This document shows, in pieces, positions 1 through 8,191 of a stretch of DNA of 64,000 nucleotides; position 1 is the stretch's first letter; every line of letters starts with the position of its first letter. Both the position numbers and the translations under genes were made by a program. The DNA comes from Herminiimonas sp. GTDB taxonomy: Bacteria; Pseudomonadota; Gammaproteobacteria; Burkholderiales; Burkholderiaceae_D. The stretch covers positions 153,114 through 217,113 of the forward strand of contig DAIDBD010000007.1 in assembly GCA_027310305.1 (NCBI GenBank), read 5' to 3'. The notes beneath the pieces were generated by a model. The model was given only the letters and a program-made list of their open reading frames with translations, did no database searches and was not told the DNA's origin.

Positions 1-1
1 G

Positions 2-1870
2 TGGCGGCGTGAAATCCAGGAGACGGTGGCCGGCGCCAAGGTCTGGGTGCTCAACGGCCCGGACACCTTGCTCAAGCTCATCAAGTTGCGCGAGCGGTTG
101 GGCGTGCCAGCAGGCGGTCAGGAGTTCTTCGTCCTGGGCCGCGTGCGGATGCGGATGGGGTTCCACTGGAAGCCCGTCTTCACCCGGCATCGCACCCGCC
201 ATGGCGACGTGGCAGCGTGCCCGGACTGCGGCCATGTCATCACCGACCTCGACGGCGAGCCGGCCAACCCGGTCGCGCTGGAAGCTGAGGAGTTCCGCCG
301 CAAGTGCAGCCAGTGCGCCGCACCGCTGTGGACGCTGATCCGCCCGAGAGGCCTGTCCGCCAGCGACCAGTCCTCCGCCGTTCTCAAAGCCTTGAAGCGC
401 ATCCCCACTATCGGGGAAGTCACCGCGCAGAAGCTGATGCAGAAGTTTGGTGATGCATTCCTCGCATCGATGCTCGGGGACAACATCCACGAGTTCATCA
501 ACCTGATGGACGACCGGGGTGAACTGGTCTTCTCGGACCGCCAGGCGCATCGCATGGAGCGCGCGATGGCGAACATGGAGTTCGGCTTCGGCGAGGGCGG
601 CTACCAGCCGTCCGAGTTCATCAAACGCTACCTGCCGCAAGGCACGTTCGACCTGCTCATCGCCGACGAGGCGCACGAGTACAAGAATGGCGGAAGTGCC
701 CAAGGCCAGGCCATGGGCGTGCTGGCAGCGAAGTCACGCAAGACCTTGCTGCTCACTGGCACGTTGATGGGCGGCTACGGCGACGACTTGTTCCACCTGC
801 TGTTCCGAGCCCTGCCGGGGCGGATGATCGAAGACGGCTACCGGCCGACCAAGAGCGGCAGCATGACCTCGGCCGCGATGGCGTTCATGCGCGATCACGG
901 CGTGCTCAAGGACATCTATTCCGAGAGCACCGGCACGGCGCACAAGACGGCCAAGGGCATCAAGGTATCGGTGCGCACGGTCAAGGCGCCGGGTTTCGGT
1001 CCCAAGGGCGTGCTGCGTTGCGTCCTGCCGTTCACGGTCTTCCTCAAGTTGAAGGACATCGGCGGCAGTGTGCTGCCGCCCTACGACGAGGAGTTCCGCG
1101 AAGTCGCGATGGACACGGCGCAAGCCGCGGCCTATCGCGATCTGGCGGGTCGCCTGACCCAGGAGCTGAAGCAGGCGCTGGCGAAACGCGACACGACGCT
1201 GCTCGGCGTGGTCCTCAACGTGCTGCTCGCCTGGCCGGACTGCTGCTTCCGGTCGGAAACCGTGGTGCATCCGCGCACGCGCAACACCTTGGCGTTTGTC
1301 CCGGCTCAGTTCAACGAGCTGGAGGTGATGCCCAAGGAGCGCGAGCTGATCGAGATCTGCAAGCAGGAGAAGGCGGAAGGTCGCAAGACCCTGGTCTATT
1401 CGGTCTACACCGGCACGCGCGACACCACGTCGCGCCTGAAGGTGCTGCTGGAGCAGGAAGGCTTCAAGGTGGCGGTGCTGCGCGCGAGCGTGGATGCCTC
1501 CCGCCGCGAGGACTGGATCGCCGAGCAGTTGGACCGTGGCATCGACGTGCTCATCACCAATCCCGAGCTGGTCAAAACCGGCCTGGACTTGTTGGAGTTT
1601 CCGACGATCGTGTTCATGCAGTCGGGCTACAACGTGTATTCGTTGCAGCAGGCCGCCCGGCGCTCATGGCGCATTGGCCAGAAGCAGCCGGTGCGCGTGA
1701 TTTACCTGGGCTACGCCAACTCCTCGCAGATGACCTGCCTGGGGTTGATGGCCAGGAAGATCATGGTGTCGCAATCCACCTCTGGCGACGTGCCCGAATC
1801 CGGGCTCGATGTCCTGAACCAGGATGGCGACTCGGTGGAGGTGGCGCTGGCACGGCAGTTGGTGCATTGA
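2..1870 (+). CDS. SNF2/DEAD-like helicase of the ICE, 5'-truncated by window edge
   Basis: The frame is open from base 2 with no convincing start, and the ATP-binding Walker A motif is missing, so the gene begins upstream of the window. What remains holds two CxxC pairs (CPDC and CSQC, near bases 220 and 305) that look like a zinc ribbon. It also has a DEAH box (IADEAHEY, about base 660), the motif III-like LLLTGT, and a helicase C-terminal half with LITNPELVKTGLDL and the motif VI string QQAARRSWRIGQ. These are superfamily 2 SNF2-like signatures. Large helicases of this kind sit just upstream of pilL in ICEclc/PAGI-2-type elements, which supports a role in element DNA processing, though no specific substrate is known to me. 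A terminator hairpin follows the stop codon. Confidence 0.85.
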   Translation, partial: WRREIQETVAGAKVWVLNGPDTLLKLIKLRERLGVPAGGQEFFVLGRVRMRMGFHWKPVFTRHRTRHGDVAACPDCGHVITDLDGEPANPVALEAEEFRRKCSQCAAPLWTLIRPRGLSASDQSSAVLKALKRIPTIGEVTAQKLMQKFGDAFLASMLGDNIHEFINLMDDRGELVFSDRQAHRMERAMANMEFGFGEGGYQPSEFIKRYLPQGTFDLLIADEAHEYKNGGSAQGQAMGVLAAKSRKTLLLTGTLMGGYGDDLFHLLFRALPGRMIEDGYRPTKSGSMTSAAMAFMRDHGVLKDIYSESTGTAHKTAKGIKVSVRTVKAPGFGPKGVLRCVLPFTVFLKLKDIGGSVLPPYDEEFREVAMDTAQAAAYRDLAGRLTQELKQALAKRDTTLLGVVLNVLLAWPDCCFRSETVVHPRTRNTLAFVPAQFNELEVMPKERELIEICKQEKAEGRKTLVYSVYTGTRDTTSRLKVLLEQEGFKVAVLRASVDASRREDWIAEQLDRGIDVLITNPELVKTGLDLLEFPTIVFMQSGYNVYSLQQAARRSWRIGQKQPVRVIYLGYANSSQMTCLGLMARKIMVSQSTSGDVPESGLDVLNQDGDSVEVALARQLVH

Positions 1871-1886
1871 GCATCGTTGAACTTGG

Positions 1887-1912
1887 CGGCCCCTTCGGGG
1901 GCCGTTCCTTTT
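1887..1912 (+). terminator. Rho-independent terminator after the helicase gene
   Basis: A 7-bp perfect stem CGGCCCC / GGGGCCG with a TTCG tetraloop (1887-1904) is followed by TTCCTTTTA. It starts 17 bases after the helicase stop codon and separates that gene from the pilL operon. Confidence 0.7.
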
Positions 1913-1997
1913 ACGGTCGGCGATCAGTTCCCTTTGTTTGCTGCCCAAATATGCGGACGCGGCGATGGTGACGGCTCCATCTTCGAGGAACCGACCC

Positions 1998-2618
1998 ATG
2001 CGACAGTCCTCCCGTCTCCTCGGCCTGGCCGTCCTGTCGGCGGCGATGGCCGAGTCCATCCTGCTATCAGGTTGCGCCACGTCCGCGGCACCTCCCACTT
2101 CTGCCCTGGCTGAAGTCGCGCCCGCGCTGCGCGACGCGCTTCCAGTCCCGGCGACGATCAACCCTGACCCTGCCGCCCCCGCCGACCTCACGCCCGTTGT
2201 CCGGTACGGACGCTATACGCTGATCGAACTGGTGTCCGAACCGGCACAGCGCGACCTGATGCGGCAGGTGGTGGAGGTCGTGATTCCGCCAAGCCTCGAC
2301 GCCAACGTGGGCGACGCAATGCGCCACGTGCTGCGGCGCTCGGGGTATCGGTTGTGCGACACCGCGGACGCCGCGGCGCTGTATGCGCTGCCGCTGCCTG
2401 CAGCGCATCTGCACCTTGGGCCACTGATGCTGCGCGATGCGCTGCTGACGCTCGCTGGCCCCGCGTGGGATGCGTCGGTCGATGACGGTGCGCGCCAGGT
2501 GTGTTTCATGCGTCATGCGACACCCGTCGAGGCTTCCGTGAATCCATCGGCTGCGGCCGGCGCCGCACTGCCCTCGGACGTGACCCAAGGTGCCGATGGC
2601 CGGGAGGTTCGGCCATGA
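1998..2618 (+). CDS. pilL: PilL-type lipoprotein of PFGI-1-class ICE (TIGR03748-like)
   Basis: I chose the ATG at 1998 because it has the Shine-Dalgarno-like CGAGGA upstream and opens directly into a lipoprotein signal peptide ending in LLSGC, with the lipidated Cys about 26 residues in. The mature part contains the conserved segment VRYGRYTLIELVSEPAQRDL followed by a secretin-amino-terminus-like stretch. This matches the short PilL family that opens the conjugation block of PFGI-1/ICEclc-type elements. It is predicted to be an outer-membrane-anchored periplasmic protein linked to the element's pilus or transfer machinery. It overlaps the next gene by 4 bases (ATGA), so translation is probably coupled. 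Confidence 0.8.
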   Translation: MRQSSRLLGLAVLSAAMAESILLSGCATSAAPPTSALAEVAPALRDALPVPATINPDPAAPADLTPVVRYGRYTLIELVSEPAQRDLMRQVVEVVIPPSLDANVGDAMRHVLRRSGYRLCDTADAAALYALPLPAAHLHLGPLMLRDALLTLAGPAWDASVDDGARQVCFMRHATPVEASVNPSAAAGAALPSDVTQGADGREVRP

Positions 2619-3259
2619 ACCTCCCGCAAATGTCTCCCGACGGCGCAGGCCGTCCACGCTGGCTGAAGATCGCGGCCGGTGTCTGGTTGGTGCTGGTGAG
2701 CGCCATCGCCATTGTCGACAGCGTGGGGCTCTCGCGCCAGATCGAACAGAGCCGCGGCAGCGCACAGGATGCCCAGATGCAGGCGCTCGCCACCCGTGTC
2801 AGCGATCTCGAACATCAAGCCGAAGCTACGAAGCGCCAGCCCAAGCCTGTCGTCCAAGGGGATTTCGATGCTGCCCGTCAGGCGCTGGAGGAGCGGCTGG
2901 CGCACGTTGAACAGGCGCAGGCGGCGGATGCGCACGGCGACGACATCAAGGCGCTGCAGACGCGCGTGGGCGTCCTCGAAGCGCTCCTGAAGAAGAGGGC
3001 GCCGTCCGCGACAGCTCCGCGCAAGACCGCAGAGGCGACCAAGCCCAAAGTGCCCGAACCGCCATTCAACGTGGTCGGTCTGGAACTGCGCGGCGGCGAA
3101 CGCTTCGTGTCGATCGCATCGCACGGCGCCGTGACGCTTACCGACGTGAAGCTGTTGCGTGAGGGTGAGTCGATCGGTGCCTGGCAACTCCAGGCCATCG
3201 ACACGCATGAGGCCATCTTCCGCGTGGACAACCAGACCGTGCGCCTCGCGCTGCCGTAG
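2615..3259 (+). CDS. Single-pass membrane coiled-coil protein in pilL operon
   Basis: This 214-residue protein starts at the ATG that overlaps the pilL stop. Residues about 17-35 (WLKIAAGVWLVLVSAIAIVD) form one membrane helix. It is followed by a long charged heptad-rich region, about 40-130, with recurrent Leu and Glu/Lys typical of a coiled coil. A C-terminal globular part ends in RVDNQTVRLALP. The fold and position suggest an inner-membrane protein with a periplasmic domain that assembles with PilL. Genes of similar size occur between pilL and the PFL_4693-family gene in related ICEs, but I do not recognise a named family. Confidence 0.7.
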   Translation: MNLPQMSPDGAGRPRWLKIAAGVWLVLVSAIAIVDSVGLSRQIEQSRGSAQDAQMQALATRVSDLEHQAEATKRQPKPVVQGDFDAARQALEERLAHVEQAQAADAHGDDIKALQTRVGVLEALLKKRAPSATAPRKTAEATKPKVPEPPFNVVGLELRGGERFVSIASHGAVTLTDVKLLREGESIGAWQLQAIDTHEAIFRVDNQTVRLALP

Positions 3260-3268
3260 GAGCGTGCC

Positions 3269-4000
3269 ATGAAGCCAGGCTTCGCGACCGTGATCCGCCT
3301 TGCCGTGGCGCTCGTCCTCGTGGCGGTCGGTGGATTCGCGCAGTCGGCGTCGGTGGCGAACTCCCGCGTGACTCCGAGCCTGGTGCAGAACAGCACCGAC
3401 GTCGGGCTGGACGAACGCCTCGCGCGGGATTGGGGACTGCGGCCCGAGGAATGGGCGCGCTATCGACAATTGATGCAGGGACCGCTCGGCATCTACTCCC
3501 CGAACCTCGATCCACTCACGGCGCTGGGCATCGAAGCCCGCAGCGACGAGGAGCGCAACCGCTACGCGGAGCTGCAGGTGCAGGCCGAATCGCGGCGCGT
3601 GGGCAAGACGCTGGCCTACCAGCGCGCCTACGACGCCGCGTGGCAACGCATGTTTCCTGGCCAGCAGCGCGTGAGTCTGCCCGGCGCACAGGCTCCCGGT
3701 TCCGGCAACAAGGGCTCCGGCCGGCTGGCCGTCTTCGTCAAGGCTGACTGTCCGCCGTGCGAACAGCGCGTGCGCCAGTTGCAGGCGGCTGGCATGGCCT
3801 TCGATCTCTACATGGTCGGCAGCCGCCAGGACGATGCCCGCATTCGCCAGTGGGCGATGCAGGCCGGCATTGACCCCGCACGGGTGCGGGGGCGCACGAT
3901 CACGCTCAACCACGACGCCGGGCGCTGGCTTTCACTCGGCTTGCCCGGTGAGTTGCCCGCCGTGGTGCGCGAGGTGAACGGCCAATGGCAGCGCCAGTAG
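3269..4000 (+). CDS. Integrating conjugative element protein, PFL_4693 family (TIGR03759-like)
   Basis: The 243-residue product starts at an ATG with an AGGAG ribosome binding site at 3258-3262. It has an N-terminal signal peptide (about residues 1-26, AVALVLVAVGGFAQSAS). The middle carries the family-typical WGLRPEEWARYRQLMQGPLGIYSPNLDPLTALGIEARSDEER in pieces, and the C-terminal half has a thioredoxin-like look with a CPPC motif (KADCPPCEQRV, around residue 155). Export to the periplasm and a redox-like fold fit a role in assembling the mating apparatus. It overlaps the following transglycosylase gene by 16 bases. The family is known only from PFGI-1-type conjugation clusters. Confidence 0.85.
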   Translation: MKPGFATVIRLAVALVLVAVGGFAQSASVANSRVTPSLVQNSTDVGLDERLARDWGLRPEEWARYRQLMQGPLGIYSPNLDPLTALGIEARSDEERNRYAELQVQAESRRVGKTLAYQRAYDAAWQRMFPGQQRVSLPGAQAPGSGNKGSGRLAVFVKADCPPCEQRVRQLQAAGMAFDLYMVGSRQDDARIRQWAMQAGIDPARVRGRTITLNHDAGRWLSLGLPGELPAVVREVNGQWQRQ

Positions 4001-4575
4001 CAGCGGCACGCGCCGCATGTGCGGTCCTGGTCCTCGGCGCCTGGTTGCCGATCGCATCGGCCCAGGAAGTGCCGCCACCGGCTTATCGGCTTGCTGCGCA
4101 GCGGGTGGGCATACCCTCGCCAGTGCTGTTTGCGGTCGCTCTGCAAGAGAGCGGCGCGCGGCTGCGCGGCCGCCTGATTCCCTGGCCGTGGACCCTCAAC
4201 GTCGCCGGCCGGGCGGAGCGCTTTGCCACGCGGGCCGAGGCCTGCGCCGGGCTGCGCCGAGCGCTCGCACGCACACCCGCCAGCCGTATCGACGCGGGCC
4301 TCGGGCAGGTGAACCTCGGTTATCACGCGCACCGCTACGAGCACCCCTGCGATCTGCTCGATCCATACCGCAATCTCGCCATTGCCGCGGACATCCTCCT
4401 GGAGCAGCACACACCGGGCGAGGACTGGATGGTCGCCATCGGCCGCTACCACCGGCCCGCCGGCGGCGAGCCGGCCGCCCGCTACCGCCGTAGCGTTCAC
4501 CGGCACCTTGCACGCGTGCTGGGTCCGGACGCATCCGTTTCTTCCAACGCTTCCACCCGGACCCGCACGCCATGA
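3985..4575 (+). CDS. Conjugation-associated lytic transglycosylase (PFL_4694-like)
   Basis: This is a 196-residue exported protein with a hydrophobic signal (ARAACAVLVLGAWLPIASA) and an SLT-type lysozyme-like domain. The catalytic Glu lies in VALQESGARL (about residue 52), and further family motifs are GLGQVNLGYH and NLAIAADILL plus the AIGRYHRP segment near the C-terminus. Such enzymes cleave peptidoglycan so that the type IV secretion channel can cross the cell wall. It sits between PFL_4693- and PFL_4695-family genes and overlaps both, as in other ICEs of this class. Confidence 0.88.
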   Translation: MAAPVAAARAACAVLVLGAWLPIASAQEVPPPAYRLAAQRVGIPSPVLFAVALQESGARLRGRLIPWPWTLNVAGRAERFATRAEACAGLRRALARTPASRIDAGLGQVNLGYHAHRYEHPCDLLDPYRNLAIAADILLEQHTPGEDWMVAIGRYHRPAGGEPAARYRRSVHRHLARVLGPDASVSSNASTRTRTP

Positions 4576-5132
4576 AGCGCATCCTGCTTGTCACTACCCT
4601 GGGGCTGTGGTCGGCCACCGCCGCCTTCGCTCAATCTGCTCTCCCGTCAACCCGGACTACCGCGTCCCAGGCGCTGATCGTCGTCGAGGACCGTGGTGGC
4701 GTCTCGGCCTTGCCGTACTACCAGGCCCTGAATCCACAGGACGCGAGCCCTGCCCAGCCGCACGCTGCGACACCGGTGCCCCGCGTCGAGAATCCGGCCG
4801 CTGCGGAGGCGGCCGTGCTGCCGGTTCGCTCGGCGCGGCTGACGCCCGGCGACGAGCCGCGCCGCGTGATTCGCGCGCCAGGCTTGACGCCGCTATTCCT
4901 GGTGGGGGACGACGATCGCTCGCGCGCCTGGCTGCGGCAGCGGCGCGCGGCCCTGCAGGAACTGCGGGCGGTAGGACTGGTGGTCAACGTGGCCACGCCC
5001 GAGGCGCTGGCCGCGCTGCGCCGGCTCGCGCCCGGGCTCATGCTTTCGCCAATCTCCGGCGACGATATGGCGCAACGGCTCGGCATCCGCCACTACCCGG
5101 TGCTGATCACCGCCACCGGCATCGAGCCTTGA
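4572..5132 (+). CDS. Integrating conjugative element protein, PFL_4695 family (TIGR03765-like)
   Basis: The protein has 186 residues with a cleavable signal peptide (LLVTTLGLWSATAAFAQS). A conserved C-terminal domain contains LTPLFLVGDDDRSRAWLRQR and the closing MLSPISGDDMAQRLGIRHYPVLITATGIEP. The C-terminal segment resembles the restoration domain of TrbC-like or thioredoxin-fold conjugation proteins. It is predicted to be periplasmic. The start codon overlaps the transglycosylase stop (ATGA), and traD follows after 25 bases. Confidence 0.85.
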   Translation: MKRILLVTTLGLWSATAAFAQSALPSTRTTASQALIVVEDRGGVSALPYYQALNPQDASPAQPHAATPVPRVENPAAAEAAVLPVRSARLTPGDEPRRVIRAPGLTPLFLVGDDDRSRAWLRQRRAALQELRAVGLVVNVATPEALAALRRLAPGLMLSPISGDDMAQRLGIRHYPVLITATGIEP

Positions 5133-5157
5133 AGCGACATACGGTGAAGCGTCCGCC

Positions 5158-7323
5158 ATGGCCCAGCCCCAGCCCCACTCCGTCGAGGTACTGCTCCGGC
5201 CAGCGGTGGAGCTTTACACCGTCGCGGTGTGTGTCGGCGCCGCGCTTCTGTGCCTGGTGGCGCCGTGGTCGCTCGCGCTGAGCCCCTTGCTGGGCCTGGG
5301 CAGCGCGCTCGCGTTTCTCACCTTCGGCGCCATCCGCTGGCGGGATGCCTGGGCCATCCTACGCTACCGGCGCAACGTCCGGCGGTTGCCGCGCTACGTG
5401 ATGACCAGCCGCGATGTGCCGGTCAGCCAGCAACGGCTGTTCATCGGCCGGGGTTTTCGCTGGGACCAGCGCCACACGCACCGGCTCGTGCAGACCTACC
5501 GGCCGGAGTTCCGCCGCTACGTCGAGCCGATGGCGATCTACCGCGCGGCGCGGCGCATCGAGGAGCGGCTGGAGTTCGCACCATTTCCAGTCTCGAAGCT
5601 GGCGAAGGCCCTGGCCTGGGACAGCCCGCTCAATCCAGCACGGCCGCTGCCGCCGGTGGGTGGGCTGCCGCGGCTGCACGGCATCGAACCGAACGAGGTC
5701 GACGTCAGCCTGCCATTGGGCGAACGGGTGGGCCACTCACTGGTCCTGGGCACCACGCGCGTGGGCAAGACACGTCTGGCCGAACTGTTCATTACCCAGG
5801 ACATCCGCCGCAAGGTGGGCGGCCAGCACGAGGTGGTGATCGTCTTCGACCCGAAGGGTGATGCCGACCTGTTGAAGCGTATGTACGTGGAGGCCAAGCG
5901 TGCCGGGAGAGAGGGCGAGTTCTACGTCTTTCACCTGGGCTGGCCGGACATCTCCGCGCGCTACAACGCCGTGGGGCGATTCGGCCGTATTTCCGAGGTC
6001 GCCACGCGCGTCGCGGGCCAGCTCTCGGGCGAGGGCAACAGTGCCGCGTTCCGCGAGTTCGCCTGGCGCTTCGTCAACATCATCGCGCGCGCCCTAGTGG
6101 AACTGGGACAGCGCCCCGACTACCTGCTGATCCAGCGTCACGTCATCAACATCGACGCACTGTTCATCGAGTACGCCCAGCACTTCTTCGCGAAGAACGA
6201 ACCGAAGGCCTGGGACATCATCGTCCAGCTCGAAGCCAGGCTGAACGACAAGAACATCCCGCGCAACATGATCGGGCGCGAGAAGCGCGTCGTGGCGCTG
6301 GAGCAGTACCTCTCACAGGTGCGGGTCTACGACCCGGTGCTCGACGGCCTGCGCAGCGCGGTCCGCTACGACCGGACCTACTTCGACAAGATCGTCGCGA
6401 GCCTGCTGCCACTGCTGGAGAAACTGACCACCGGCAAGATCGCCCAACTGCTCGCGCCGAACTATTCGGACCTGACCGACCCGCGGCCGATCTTCGACTG
6501 GATGCAGATCATCCGCAAGCGCGCGGTGGTCTACGTCGGGCTCGATGCGCTGTCTGACGCGGAAGTCGCCGCTGCCGTCGGCAACTCGATGTTCAGCGAC
6601 CTGGTTTCGGTCGCCGGGCACATCTACAAGTTCGGCATCGACGACGGCTTGCCGGGCGCAGCGGCCGGCGTGAAGGTGCCGGTCAACGTGCACGCCGACG
6701 AGTTCAATGAGCTGATGGGCGACGAGTTCATCCCGATGATCAACAAGGGGGGCGGCGCCGGTGTGCAGGTCACGGCCTACACGCAGACGCTCTCCGACAT
6801 CGAGGCGCGCATCGGCAACCGCGCCAAGGCCGGTCAGGTGATCGGCAACTTCAATAACCTGTTCATGCTGCGCGTGCGCGAGACCGCCACGGCGGAACTG
6901 CTCACGCGGCAGTTGCCCAAGGTCGAGGTGTATGCGACGACGGTGATGAGCGGCGCGACCGACAGCTCCGATCCCACCGGCAACACCGCCTTTACCTCCA
7001 ACACGCAGGACCGCATCACCACCACCAGCGTGCCGCTGATCGAGCCGTCGCATGTCGTCGCATTGCCCAAGGGGCAGTGCTTCGCGCTGATCGAGGGCGG
7101 CAACCTGTGGAAGATTCGCATGCCGCTGCCGGCGCCCGACCCCGACGAGGCGATGCCGAAGGATCTGCAGGAGCTGGCCGGCTACATGCGGCAGCACTAC
7201 GTCGAGGCCGGCGACTGGTGGGAGAGCCAGGGCCTGCCCGGCCTGCAGGACAGCGCACTGCCGGCCGACCTGGTGGACGACTTCAAGCAGATGGCGGGCG
7301 ATGCCGCGGAGGCCGAGGCATGA
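5158..7323 (+). CDS. traD: Type IV coupling protein TraD (VirD4-like ATPase, TIGR03743 type)
   Basis: This 721-residue inner-membrane ATPase recruits the relaxase-DNA complex to the secretion channel. Two N-terminal membrane helices lie at about residues 20-60 (AVCVGAALLCLVAPWSLALS and LLGLGSALAFLTFGA). Walker A is VLGTTRVGKTRLAE (about residue 198), Walker B-like VIVFDPKGDADL follows, and the second conserved acidic motif is HADEFNELMGDEF. Length and motifs agree with SXT/PFGI-type TraD. The stop overlaps the PFL_4697-family gene (ATGA), which is its usual partner. Confidence 0.95.
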   Translation: MAQPQPHSVEVLLRPAVELYTVAVCVGAALLCLVAPWSLALSPLLGLGSALAFLTFGAIRWRDAWAILRYRRNVRRLPRYVMTSRDVPVSQQRLFIGRGFRWDQRHTHRLVQTYRPEFRRYVEPMAIYRAARRIEERLEFAPFPVSKLAKALAWDSPLNPARPLPPVGGLPRLHGIEPNEVDVSLPLGERVGHSLVLGTTRVGKTRLAELFITQDIRRKVGGQHEVVIVFDPKGDADLLKRMYVEAKRAGREGEFYVFHLGWPDISARYNAVGRFGRISEVATRVAGQLSGEGNSAAFREFAWRFVNIIARALVELGQRPDYLLIQRHVINIDALFIEYAQHFFAKNEPKAWDIIVQLEARLNDKNIPRNMIGREKRVVALEQYLSQVRVYDPVLDGLRSAVRYDRTYFDKIVASLLPLLEKLTTGKIAQLLAPNYSDLTDPRPIFDWMQIIRKRAVVYVGLDALSDAEVAAAVGNSMFSDLVSVAGHIYKFGIDDGLPGAAAGVKVPVNVHADEFNELMGDEFIPMINKGGGAGVQVTAYTQTLSDIEARIGNRAKAGQVIGNFNNLFMLRVRETATAELLTRQLPKVEVYATTVMSGATDSSDPTGNTAFTSNTQDRITTTSVPLIEPSHVVALPKGQCFALIEGGNLWKIRMPLPAPDPDEAMPKDLQELAGYMRQHYVEAGDWWESQGLPGLQDSALPADLVDDFKQMAGDAAEAEA

Positions 7324-8069
7324 CCGACCCGGCCGTCGCCGCGCAACGGCAGCAGGTTCGCCAGCAAGGGCTGATCGCGGGTCTGGTCACGCTGCCGTTT
7401 CGCTTTTTCGGCGTACTGTGCGGCTCGCTACTGCTGTGCATCGTGATCGAGTGCATAGGCCTGCATTTCTTCTGGCCCGAGCAAGGCTGGCACCACGCGC
7501 AGGGCATGCTCGATTACGAGCTCGCCCAGGTCTCGGAGAACTTCACGCGCAGCGTGCTCGTGCAGGAGCCGGGGCGTAGCGCGCGCCGGCTCATCGAGCA
7601 CGCCTATGACTGGATGTTCCTCAAGAGCGGTGTGCTCGATTGGATTCGCGACGCCGCGGCGCAGTCCCGCGCCGGCGCGCACAACCAGGCTCATGACTTC
7701 CGCTACTATCTGGGCCAAGTGTATGTGCACTTGGAGAGCTACCTGATCGCTTCCGCCTACACCGTGCTGGTTTTCCTGGTGCGGCTGTTGGTGCTGACCC
7801 TGACCTTGCCCCTGTTCCTGATGGCCGCCTTCGTCGGCCTGGTGGACGGGTTGGTGCGCCGGGACGTGCGCAGGTTCGGCGCCGGACGCGAATCGGGCTT
7901 CGTCTATCACCGCGCGCGCGCCAGCCTGATGCCGCTGGTTGTGCTGCCGTGGGTCGTCTACCTGGCGCTGCCGGTGAGCGTGCATCCGTTGCTGATCCTG
8001 CTGCCCAGCGCGGTGCTGCTCGGTGGCGCCGTAGACATCGCCGCAGCGACGTTCAAGAAATACCTCTAG
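7320..8069 (+). CDS. ICE membrane protein, PFL_4697 family (TIGR03747-like)
   Basis: This 249-residue membrane protein is translationally coupled to traD. Predicted membrane helices are at about 22-45 (FRFFGVLCGSLLLCIVIECIGL), 145-175 (YTVLVFLVRLLVLTLTLPLFLMAAFVGLV) and two near the C-terminus. The motif DGLVRRDVRRFGAGRESGFVYHRA between the second and third hydrophobic blocks is characteristic of the family that always follows TraD in these ICEs. It probably stabilises or localises the coupling protein. The gene is the last plus-strand conjugation gene before a 3.9-kb minus-strand cargo insertion. Confidence 0.88.
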   Translation: MTDPAVAAQRQQVRQQGLIAGLVTLPFRFFGVLCGSLLLCIVIECIGLHFFWPEQGWHHAQGMLDYELAQVSENFTRSVLVQEPGRSARRLIEHAYDWMFLKSGVLDWIRDAAAQSRAGAHNQAHDFRYYLGQVYVHLESYLIASAYTVLVFLVRLLVLTLTLPLFLMAAFVGLVDGLVRRDVRRFGAGRESGFVYHRARASLMPLVVLPWVVYLALPVSVHPLLILLPSAVLLGGAVDIAAATFKKYL

Positions 8070-8191
8070 CGCCCGGTTGCGGCCGTCGGCGATGATGAGC
8101 ACGCACCCGTCAGCGGTTGGCGGCGCCGTCCTCGCCGCCGTGAGACCGAGACGCCCGGGCTCGCCACGGGCCACTTGGTGAGACCGGGGAG